The notes below the pieces were generated by a model, which saw nothing but the letters and a program-made list of their open reading frames with translations, had not been told where the DNA came from and searched no databases. A stretch of 36,405 bases of DNA from Pirellulaceae bacterium (GTDB lineage Bacteria > Planctomycetota > Planctomycetia > Pirellulales > Pirellulaceae): the NCBI GenBank assembly GCA_016784735.1, contig JADHUC010000096.1, positions 1 to 36,405 of the forward strand. Direction: 5' to 3'. Position numbers and translations under genes: made by a program. Below, piece after piece: positions 1 through 6,170 of this stretch. Position 1 is the stretch's first letter. Every line of letters starts with the position of its first letter.

Positions 1-510
1 GACGGTGGCGCCTGGCCGCACGTGCTGCCCAGTGATCACTGCGGCGGACATTACGGCGCGAGAGGGAATAACCTGTTCTTGATCGGCGTGCTGCTTGCCG
101 GGCTGAAAGACCACCACGAGGCGACAGGCGATCCCGCGGTGGCGAAATCGTTGATTTCCGGCGCTCGTTGGGTATTGAAATCATGGGACGAGGAGGCCAA
201 AGGCTGGCCTTACTCCGCGTCCACCAGCGGCGAGCCGTACTATGAAAACGTCTCGCCCAGCCTGAACATGCTGATCATCGATTCGCTGGCCTACGTGGGC
301 AAGCTGACGGGCGATGAAGAGTTCCTGGATGTCACCGAAAAGGCGTTCGCCGCAGTGGCGCAATCCAATCCGCCGTCCGATGGCAAATCCGTGTCGCAGA
401 AGATATTCTTCGCGACCGGCGTCATGGCATCGCTCCAGCAATGGTTCGCTGAACATCGAGACGACGAGGGCATCGGTGTGCTCGATGGCACTCGGTCAAG
501 AGGTCCGTAG
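1..510 (+). CDS. C-terminal fragment of an alpha/alpha-toroid (glycoside-processing-like) protein
   Basis: The reading frame is open from the first base, so the gene begins upstream of the window; only the last 169 residues are visible. The sequence is helical and shows the Gly-Gly / aromatic / His pattern of alpha/alpha-toroid (six-hairpin) domains, for example GGAWPHVLPSDHCGGHYGA and a later PYYENVSPSLNMLIIDSLAY. It aligns by eye with the last ~170 residues of the large protein at 21763-25443, which has GGGWHRQMVPGHCHDMPRHR followed by the same helical spacing, so the two are probably homologous toroid domains. The last ten residues are not obviously part of the fold. Function is inferred from this resemblance: a secreted polysaccharide lyase or glycosidase helper. 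The N-terminal domains cannot be seen, so the family stays open. Confidence 0.7.
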   Translation, partial: DGGAWPHVLPSDHCGGHYGARGNNLFLIGVLLAGLKDHHEATGDPAVAKSLISGARWVLKSWDEEAKGWPYSASTSGEPYYENVSPSLNMLIIDSLAYVGKLTGDEEFLDVTEKAFAAVAQSNPPSDGKSVSQKIFFATGVMASLQQWFAEHRDDEGIGVLDGTRSRGP

Positions 511-555
511 AAGGCGTTTCTGGCCGGATGCTGAGAGCAATGGCACCTTGCGCCG

Positions 556-639
556 CTACCAGAGCCGATCCACCCCGAGGTCGTCAAAGACCCCGTCCAC
601 GGTAACGAACCGAAACGATTCAGCAAGAGCTTCACAGTC
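556..639 (-). pseudogene. Stub resembling the C-terminus of a PIN-domain (VapC-like) toxin
   Basis: Directly after, and overlapping, the stop of the small gene at 632-853, a different frame on the minus strand reads 27 residues to a TAG: FRFVTVDGVFDDLGVDRLW at its end, preceded by CEALAES. Type II VapC proteins typically end with an A-rich helix, a strand ending TxD (the last acidic metal ligand), F, and a final GV..LW; the stub matches that pattern. Upstream of it the frame runs into the antitoxin-like gene, so roughly 100 residues of a normal toxin are missing. I read it as the remnant of a deleted toxin. The identification rests on a short motif only. Confidence 0.4.
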
Positions 640-853
640 CCCACTCCCGCAACTCGTCGTCTGTTAGCGGTGCCAATGCTTCATCCGGCACTCGGAATGC
701 GGGTCCGGTCATTTCGCCGACCTTTGCGCGGCGTCGCTTTGACGAATCGAGCGGCTGGATCGTCAATTCCACACGACAACCCGAAGGAAGAGACGGGCGA
801 TTGTCGAGGCGAACGATGTCTCCGTCGATCGTACCAAGGACGGAATTGGCCAT
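632..853 (-). CDS. Small antitoxin-like protein (73 aa)
   Basis: A 73-residue protein starting MANSVLGTIDGDIVRLD and ending in an acidic helix, LAPLTDDELREWGL. A short beta-rich N-terminus followed by a C-terminal tail with DDEL..W is typical of small type II antitoxins in planctomycetes, where the toxin gene follows at once. The ATG at 853 is preferred over an upstream in-frame ATG at 892 because GGAG lies eight bases before it. It follows the nitrilase-like gene in the same direction after a gap of 114 bases. The expected partner downstream is reduced to a PIN-like stub (556-639), so this may be an orphan antitoxin. The antitoxin reading is inference; family membership could not be searched. 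Confidence 0.55.
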   Translation of the reverse strand: MANSVLGTIDGDIVRLDNRPSLPSGCRVELTIQPLDSSKRRRAKVGEMTGPAFRVPDEALAPLTDDELREWGL

Positions 854-967
854 GGCGGCATCTCCATGGAGAAAAGAGGATGATGCGATCACCTCTTCAT
901 TTTACCTGTCCAAAGACTGCAGCAACAGTGCCGGGTTGGCGGAAACAGGTTGTCCGTCTTATCGTGT

Positions 968-1936
968 TCAAGGCAACGCATGCGGGTCGGTTGCTCGGGG
1001 GTGATTTGACGGTGTCCCGTTATGGTAGACCTCGCTTGCTGGCAGAACCATCGTTTTGTTGTTGTGAGTCCAGCTTCGGAATTCGTCTGTCACCTTCCTG
1101 TCAGGAAACGTGCGATACAGAATGCCGGGCACACCTCGTTCGAGTGCGGTCAGCGATCCGTCGGGTCTTGCGATGCAGGTGGGCCAGGAGGAATGCTTGG
1201 CCGACGAGTTGTTTGCGACGACCCACATGAGGTTGTCCGACGCTCGAACACGGATCTCCGCCGGTATGATCTCGTCCAGGATCGTCTTGCCCTTGTGACG
1301 CGCATTGTAGAACGAGTGGAACATCACCTTCACGCCCCGGTGTCGGTACACGTTATACATCTCCGGGAAACAAGAATCGTAACAGATCAGGAACCCACAC
1401 GGGATGCCCTTCAGGTCGATCGTCACGAGATGATTTCCCGGTGTATAGACTCTCAGATCGCCTCCCGTACACATCGACTTGTCGTATCTATCAATGATTT
1501 CTCCCTCGCTCGAAATGATATACAGGCAGTTCGTCGGCTTCTCGTCGGCCGAGAGATAGTGCGCCGAGCCTAATACGACCCAGATGCTATGCTCTTTTGC
1601 CAATCCCATTATCTCCTGGGTGTGCCTTCTCAACTTATCCCAGTCGTAGTTGTCGAAGCTCGGAACGTCGACACCGCCGTACCCGGAAAGTGCCGCTTCC
1701 GAAAAATGGACAATATCGGCTTTGTTCGCCGCCGCCTTTCTTATCAAGTCCTTGACGTACTTTGCGTTTTCATCGACGTTCCCCGAAACAGGAAACTGGC
1801 AGGTGGCAACCTTCAAGCCCGAACCGTCATCTGACGATTCGGCCTTGATACACTGGGAGCATAACAGCACAAGAACCAAAAGCGTTGTCCAAGACAGCGT
1901 TCGTTCCGCAGGCGAGCTATTTCTGTTGCTTCTCAT
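968..1936 (-). CDS. Exported carbon-nitrogen hydrolase (nitrilase superfamily)
   Basis: A 322-residue protein with a basic N-terminus and hydrophobic segment at about residues 16-28 (TTLLVLVLLCSQC), so probably exported. The rest is a single nitrilase-superfamily domain with the Glu-Lys-Cys triad visible: E80 in HFSEAALSGYG, K153 in DRYDKSMCTGG and C185 in GFLICYDSCFPE. These enzymes hydrolyse nitriles, amides or N-carbamoyl groups; the substrate cannot be told from sequence. An export signal is uncommon in this superfamily but seen in planctomycetes. The ATG at 1936 is chosen (a TTG lies one codon upstream), with AGGAGAA about nine bases before it. The upstream neighbour on the other strand is a broken frame and the VCBS gene, so no operon partner is apparent. 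Confidence 0.88.
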   Translation of the reverse strand: MRSNRNSSPAERTLSWTTLLVLVLLCSQCIKAESSDDGSGLKVATCQFPVSGNVDENAKYVKDLIRKAAANKADIVHFSEAALSGYGGVDVPSFDNYDWDKLRRHTQEIMGLAKEHSIWVVLGSAHYLSADEKPTNCLYIISSEGEIIDRYDKSMCTGGDLRVYTPGNHLVTIDLKGIPCGFLICYDSCFPEMYNVYRHRGVKVMFHSFYNARHKGKTILDEIIPAEIRVRASDNLMWVVANNSSAKHSSWPTCIARPDGSLTALERGVPGILYRTFPDRKVTDEFRSWTHNNKTMVLPASEVYHNGTPSNHPRATDPHALP

Positions 1937-2334
1937 CAACGAGTTCTCCTATTGGAGTTGACCGGCTGTCATAGCAATATCCCGTAGCGGTCGCAATAAT
2001 AGACGCCCGCCATGGACGAAGCAAACGGGGCGCGGGAAACTCGGGATAGACTGCCTTGACGTTGCACCCACATGACTAATCACTACGCGTGGTGAGGATT
2101 GATGCAGTGGGATGCGCTTTACGGGGGACCGCGTTTGCTCCTGTTCACCGAACTGCTGGACAATATCGAGAACTTCTACGCCGCCGCGTTTCGCTGGGAT
2201 TCGTCGGTCCAGCACTCTCAAGTCAAATGATCTAGCCGCCCAAGTGCGGGAAGCAGCGTCCAGCGATTCACCACCGACCGCACGCGAAACGAAGTGATTC
2301 GAGAAATGTGGGAGCTACACAACAAGTTAGGGGG
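1937..2334. other. Gene-poor stretch with a degraded reading frame
   Basis: Divergent intergenic region of 398 bases. On the plus strand one frame reads MTNHYAW, stop (2093), then MQWDALYGGPRLLLFTELLD and on to a second stop (TGA, 2228-2230), and then in the same frame a coding-looking tail, VQRFTTDRTRNEVIREMWEL, ending at a TGA (2336-2338) that overlaps the ATG of the next gene as ATGA. This is best read as a decayed gene. No convincing promoter elements could be assigned. Confidence 0.45.
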
Positions 2335-2338
2335 ATGA
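2102..2338 (+). pseudogene. Possible gene remnant interrupted by an in-frame stop
   Basis: One frame gives 42 residues (start ATG 2102; internal LLLFTELLDNIENFYAAAF), a TGA at 2228-2230, then 35 further residues ending MWELHNKLGG. Amino-acid composition on both sides of the stop looks protein-like, and the terminal stop overlaps the ATG of the VCBS gene (ATGA at 2335-2338), an arrangement normally found between real co-translated genes. I do not recognise the family. It may be the 3' end of a gene that lost its 5' part, or chance. Confidence 0.3.
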
Positions 2339-3843
2339 GTCAAGTGACCTTGCGATTCAACTCAATTCTCTCCATCCTCGTCGTCGTTGTTACGTTCGAT
2401 AGCCTGCTGCCGGCCCAGTCGGCCGAACCGCGCATTCCGCATGCGCCGCCGCGCGAGGATGCGTTGCTGCACCGGAAGCTGCCGATCCCGGAGCCGTTTC
2501 TCATTAGGCGAAACGAGCACACGTTTGGTGGAGACATTCGCATCGGCGATCTTAACGGCGACGGACGTTGCGACTTTCTGGTCTATCGCTGCAACCACGG
2601 AGCGCCAACCGGTGCTCATCGCGGTGGAATGAAACCGTGCTTTCTTGGCGCGTTCGAGATGGATGGCACTGCGCTGTGGACGGCCGGCGGAGGCGGCAAT
2701 CATCCTTCGCGGCCCATGTCCGTGGCGGTGCATGACATGACGGGCGATGGGGCGGCCGATGTTATCTGCTTCTGGCATCGAGCAAGTAGGACGGGTCTTC
2801 CGACCTGTCCGGACGGCTCAGGAGAGCCATCCTACAAAGCGAATGAACCCGACTGGCAATCGTTGGCCGACGTCGTCATTCAAATTCGCGATGGCCGAAA
2901 CGGGAAAGTGTTGCGCGAAGCAGCACCGAAAGAAATCACCGATCGGCGTCGCAAGGATCCCGTCGGAGCCAACTGGGTCCACCAGCGGTTGCTGGTGGCG
3001 AACTTTCGAGGAACCGACGGGCCACGCGACATCGTGGTGAAACTCGGCGACACGTATGTGGCGATCGACGGACGTCTCACTGTCCTCTGGACCTATCGCA
3101 CCGAGTTGATCAAGTACAGCCACTGTCCCGCCTACATCCCGGCGGTCGGGGACATCGATGGCGACGGGCGCGATGAACTGAACGGCGGTTACTTCGTGAT
3201 TGACGACGATGGTGAACCGCTGTGGGAAAGACAGCTTGGTCGCAACATGGACTCGGTCGCCATCACAAAATGGGATGATGGCAACGTTCGGGCCATTTGT
3301 TCGGGCTTCGGACATGTGATGGACGCAAAGGGAGAAGTCATCCTGTCGCTGGGCGAAAAGGAGGTGCCTCACGGACAAGAGGTCCGCGTCGCCAATCTGC
3401 GCGACGACCTGCCAGGACCGGAGATGGTTTTGCGCAATACGGGTCACACGACCGATGTGCTCTTGGTCAGTAGCGCGACCAACAAGATCGTCGACCGCCT
3501 CCAGCTTAACTTCTCGCCTACCAACGTCGGCATGGAACCGGTCTATTGGCGAGGCCCGGATAGAGCGGCCCTGTTGTACAACGGCGGCTGGCTCTGGGAC
3601 CTGAAACGCAAAGAGGGGCGTCGGCTTCCCGACTTGCCGCCGCCGGGAGGCAACCAAGTGCATCGCATGGGGTTCTATCACGCGATCCCCGCCAACGTCT
3701 GCGGAGACGACCGCGAAGAACTGGTCCTCTGGGATCCTACGGCCAGACACATCTATATCTACACCGCGAAACCATTAGACGAATCAGACTACCAGGGCTA
3801 TGTCGCCGGTCCTCGGCAGTACAATCCGCGATTGATGGACTGA
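2335..3843 (+). CDS. Secreted FG-GAP/VCBS-repeat beta-propeller protein
   Basis: A 502-residue exported protein. The signal peptide is SILSILVVVVTFDSLLPAQS. Several calcium-binding FG-GAP/VCBS blades follow: IGDLNGDGRCDFLVYRC, VAVHDMTGDGAADVICFWH and VGDIDGDGRDELNGGY. These Asp/Gly loops are typical of seven-bladed propellers, including those of rhamnogalacturonan-lyase-type proteins, so a carbohydrate-binding or lyase-like role outside the cytoplasm is likely but unproven. ATG 2335 is chosen because the protein then begins right before the signal peptide; a GTG at 2308 is an alternative adding nine residues. Between the second and third blades an imperfect palindrome (2786-2835) is translated as RTGLPTCPDGSGEPSYK, suggesting a repeat inserted in frame. 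The gene converges on the beta-helix gene, with a shared hairpin between them. Confidence 0.82.
   Translation: MSQVTLRFNSILSILVVVVTFDSLLPAQSAEPRIPHAPPREDALLHRKLPIPEPFLIRRNEHTFGGDIRIGDLNGDGRCDFLVYRCNHGAPTGAHRGGMKPCFLGAFEMDGTALWTAGGGGNHPSRPMSVAVHDMTGDGAADVICFWHRASRTGLPTCPDGSGEPSYKANEPDWQSLADVVIQIRDGRNGKVLREAAPKEITDRRRKDPVGANWVHQRLLVANFRGTDGPRDIVVKLGDTYVAIDGRLTVLWTYRTELIKYSHCPAYIPAVGDIDGDGRDELNGGYFVIDDDGEPLWERQLGRNMDSVAITKWDDGNVRAICSGFGHVMDAKGEVILSLGEKEVPHGQEVRVANLRDDLPGPEMVLRNTGHTTDVLLVSSATNKIVDRLQLNFSPTNVGMEPVYWRGPDRAALLYNGGWLWDLKRKEGRRLPDLPPPGGNQVHRMGFYHAIPANVCGDDREELVLWDPTARHIYIYTAKPLDESDYQGYVAGPRQYNPRLMD
2786..2835. repeat. Imperfect palindrome inside the VCBS gene
   Basis: Fifty bases beginning GTAGGACGGGTCTTCC and ending GGAGAGCCATCCTAC. 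The left arm and the reverse complement of the right arm agree at GTAGGA-GG-TCTCC-like positions, giving a hairpin of about 20 pairs with mismatches. It is in frame and has no stop. A partial relative, AGTAGGATGGACGGTCC, occurs at 29441-29457 after the DUF4838 gene. Confidence 0.6.
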
Positions 3844-3894
3844 AAGAACTCGCATACCGGTAACTCGCGATCGCCGAGTCGCTGAAGAGTGCGA

Positions 3895-3949
3895 AACGGC
3901 AGGGGAATTTCTCACTCAAACATCCCCCTGCCCCCATTCCCCTGCCGTT
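3895..3949. terminator. Hairpin between convergent genes, possible bidirectional terminator
   Basis: AACGGCAGGGGAAT (3895-3908) pairs perfectly with ATTCCCCTGCCGTT (3936-3949) over 14 bases with a 27-base loop. It lies in the 111-base gap between the ends of the VCBS gene and the beta-helix gene. There is no T-run on either side, so it is not a canonical intrinsic terminator; it may instead be a repeat element. Confidence 0.45.
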
Positions 3950-3954
3950 CACAT

Positions 3955-5349
3955 TCATTTGCGTTCTGGGGCACGGACCTCGGCCCCGAAGGTCACTGGT
4001 GCCGTCGGGCCGACGGGCTTCTCGATCTCTCTTGCGGGTGATCCATCGGGGAAGCTGACGGTACCGTCTGCCGCGACGTTGACTGGCCCACTTCTGGAAT
4101 GCTCGTCGTGTAGCGCCAATCCGCGAAACGCTGTCCATTGGTCCGGGCCGTAATCGACGCCCAACCACTTCATCTGTGCGGGGTGGTAGACGTTGTAGTC
4201 GCGGAAGACCTCGGCAGAGTCCGAAGCAAGGGCAAATTCGCAATCGACGATGACGCTGGTCGTCAGGTGACACGAGCCGCCCTTTTGGACCAAGATGCCC
4301 GTCTTTGCCCCGGCAAAGACGGAGTGCTCGACAACGGCCTGGGCGCCGTCGCCGATGCGGAGTGACGCGTGGCTGTCCTTTCCTGAGACGATCACGTTCC
4401 CTGCAAACAGCGTCGTGCGGCAAATGGGGTTTTTGTCCGAGCCGATCAGGTGATTCGGCGAAGCGGCCACGATGTCGATTTGATAGGCCGCGTTGTCGCG
4501 GAGATGGCAGTCGACCAAACTGTAGAAGCCGCCGTGGAAACTGGCACCGATGTGGTTATGTTCCGCCAGGACACCGTTGTAGAAGGACCGAGCCGCGTTC
4601 ACGTCCTGCAGGCCGAAGGTGTTGTGGTGCACGTGCGCGCCGCGCACGACCAGTCCGCCCGTTTCGTGGATCGAGATGCCATCATCGCCGTTGTAGCGGG
4701 CTACCACGTTCTCCAAGTAAATCCCCCGGCAGTCGCCGTGCATATTGAAGCCGTCGTTGGCGAAGTACTCGCAGACCAGGTTCCGGCAAACGATGTAGCT
4801 TGCACTGGCAGTGGCAAAGCCGCTGGTAAGCAACGTCGCACCGAGATCGTAAGAAGCCGGCGTCTTTCCGGGAGCGCATTTGAATGAGATGCCGGCCTCA
4901 CGATCCCAGTAGAATTGCTCGGCGATCAAAGCGTCGGACGCGCTGCCTTTGACGAGTTTCTTTCCGCCGTCGGCCAGGTACGGTTGGCCGTAGGGAGTCT
5001 GACTGAGGGGAAAGAAGTACAGGTCGTCGCCGGTCTTCTTCCAGTTCTCGGGAGCGAGCGTCTTCAGCCCGGACAGGACGGCGCCGTTGCCTTCGATCGT
5101 GAAAGGCTTCTGCGGCGTTCCGCCTCGTCGGACGAGTAGAATCGGCTCGTTGTAGGCGATTCCCGTGTTCGTCAAGATAATCGTGTCGCTGGTCTTCGAC
5201 AGCGCTACCGCCCGGGCGATCGTTGCCAAGGCCGTTTCCTGCGTCTTGCCATCGTTGTCGTCGCTGCCCGCGCGATTGTCCACGTAGTAGGTCGCCCCGC
5301 AAGCCACCGACCGAATCAATACAAGGCAAAGGAGAGTCCGAAGAATCAT
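3955..5349 (-). CDS. Secreted right-handed parallel beta-helix protein (polysaccharide lyase-like)
   Basis: A 464-residue protein. The signal peptide is MILRTLLCLVLIRSVACG, followed by the start of a pectate-lyase-like fold, TYYVDNRAGSDDNDGKTQET, where GSDDN-DG-T-A-TI is the usual opening of planctomycete beta-helix proteins. The following ~350 residues show repeated short turns with stacked Asn/Gly (YFANDGFNMHGDC, ENVVARYNGDDGISIHETGG, VHHNTFGLQDVNAA), as in the Pfam beta_helix repeat. Such proteins bind or cleave acidic polysaccharides. I do not see an assignable catalytic triad, so lyase activity is inference. The start at 5349 has GGAAGG about seven bases upstream. The gene ends 111 bases from the convergent VCBS gene; its upstream region is the repeat-rich 5350-6170 stretch. 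Confidence 0.85.
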   Translation of the reverse strand: MILRTLLCLVLIRSVACGATYYVDNRAGSDDNDGKTQETALATIARAVALSKTSDTIILTNTGIAYNEPILLVRRGGTPQKPFTIEGNGAVLSGLKTLAPENWKKTGDDLYFFPLSQTPYGQPYLADGGKKLVKGSASDALIAEQFYWDREAGISFKCAPGKTPASYDLGATLLTSGFATASASYIVCRNLVCEYFANDGFNMHGDCRGIYLENVVARYNGDDGISIHETGGLVVRGAHVHHNTFGLQDVNAARSFYNGVLAEHNHIGASFHGGFYSLVDCHLRDNAAYQIDIVAASPNHLIGSDKNPICRTTLFAGNVIVSGKDSHASLRIGDGAQAVVEHSVFAGAKTGILVQKGGSCHLTTSVIVDCEFALASDSAEVFRDYNVYHPAQMKWLGVDYGPDQWTAFRGLALHDEHSRSGPVNVAADGTVSFPDGSPAREIEKPVGPTAPVTFGAEVRAPERK

Positions 5350-5406
5350 GATTGGGCCTTCCGCAATGATCTAGTACGTTTGTTCGGAAGCAAGCATGCT
5401 ACCATT

Positions 5407-5525
5407 GCGTGTGAAGTTAATGAACGCCCCTTTCACACGCCGGTTGCATTGGGTTCTGCAACGGCGAAGAAGAGAAGTCGGGAGTCTTTGCCAGAAACGT
5501 TTCTTCGACAATAACGACTCCCGAC
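5407..5525. repeat. Three consecutive inverted repeats upstream of the beta-helix gene
   Basis: GCGTGTGAA (5407-5415) pairs with TTCACACGC (5432-5440). GTTGCA (5443-5448) pairs with TGCAAC (5457-5462). GTCGGGAGTC (5477-5486) pairs with GACTCCCGAC (5516-5525), with a perfect 12-base palindrome AGAAACGTTTCT (5493-5504) in its loop. The arms are exact. They could form structured leader RNA, operators, or a relic of a mobile element. Confidence 0.5.
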
Positions 5526-5576
5526 CCCGTTCCTTCGCAACTTTTTCATCCCGCGTGCGTTGTCGGGGCCCAGACG

Positions 5577-5956
5577 CCGGTGGTGCTTAGGGTCGTTCAC
5601 GACCCGTTTCCGCGTCAGCGGTACTAGCCCCGTGTTTCAACACGGGGTAGCGGTGACGTCACGCCGTGTACCGCCAGCCCCGTTCACGGGGGTTCTCGCT
5701 GCTCGGCTTGAGCCATCGATCCGCGCCGCTGGTCGCTTGCTGTGAGCATCATGCCGTTTGGGTGAGACATGAACGGCTGGAACAGGACGCCAACGAACGA
5801 CCACGGTTAATCGATGGCTGGACGGTTGAAACCACGCCAGCGAGAAGACCCGTGAACGGGCCTAAGGTTGGTTGAGTTGGTTCGGCCGTCCACCCCGGCA
5901 TGAATGCCCGGGGCTAATACCGCTGCGCGAAGAAAGGGCGTGAACGCCCTTGCGTC
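5577..5956. repeat. Mirror-symmetric array of REP-like hairpins (large imperfect inverted repeat)
   Basis: Three hairpins in one orientation (5590-5605, 5628-5647, 5678-5691) all have the loop TTCA; three in the opposite orientation (5849-5860, 5892-5914, 5934-5951) have TGAA, its complement, in or across the loop. All pairs are centred near 5770. The head CAGCGGTACTAGCCCCG of the second hairpin recurs on the other strand as CAGCGGTATTAGCCCCG. Unique blocks between hairpins are mirrored too: TTCTCGCTG (5693-5701) with 5838-5846, and AGCCATCGAT (5711-5720) with 5810-5819. This resembles bacterial interspersed mosaic elements built of REP palindromes, which are known to be mobilised by RAYT transposases; no such transposase is visible here. 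Confidence 0.7.
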
Positions 5957-6170
5957 CTCAACCGTTGGTCGGTAAAGCGACGAGGCGGCCCCATGTCACC
6001 ACTTCAAGCTGCGTTATTGCGCGGTGACCTGGAACTTGTACTTATGCAGCCGAATTTGCACGGCACCTAAGCGCATTGTACCATTCAGACATGACTTACA
6101 ACATTTCGAGGGTTGAATTCTCGCCAAGAATGCCGGTCGACATCCGCATCGCACTGTTTGGAGACACGCC

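Larger units (their letters stand above)
5350..6170. other. Repeat-rich intergenic region without a supported gene
   Basis: An 821-base divergent gap between the beta-helix gene and the LamG gene. It contains three stacked inverted repeats (5407-5525), a mirror-symmetric REP-like array (about 5577-5956) and, beyond that, only about 200 bases of unique sequence. A short minus-strand frame at 6014-6076 reads M-R-L-G-A-V-Q then IRLHKYKFQVTAQ-stop and could be the last residues of a lost gene. No RNA family could be recognised. Confidence 0.6.

Noticed and set aside
968..1939. Lipoprotein signal in the nitrilase-like protein
   Set aside because: The Cys residues at 26 and 29 are preceded by LL and SQ, which do not fit a lipobox; a plain signal peptide is more likely.
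3895..3949. Canonical intrinsic terminator
   Set aside because: The stem is good but there is no T-run on either strand, so only a possible terminator is reported.
5396..5875. Plus-strand open frames through the repeat-rich gap
   Set aside because: They are explained by the GC-rich hairpins; composition is Arg/Pro-rich and there are no ribosome sites.
5577..5956. CRISPR array
   Set aside because: The repeats are short hairpins in opposite orientations with unequal spacing and no cas genes nearby.
6014..6076. Short minus-strand frame IRLHKYKFQVTAQ
   Set aside because: Only 20 residues, with no upstream continuation; it may be a gene relic but cannot be supported.
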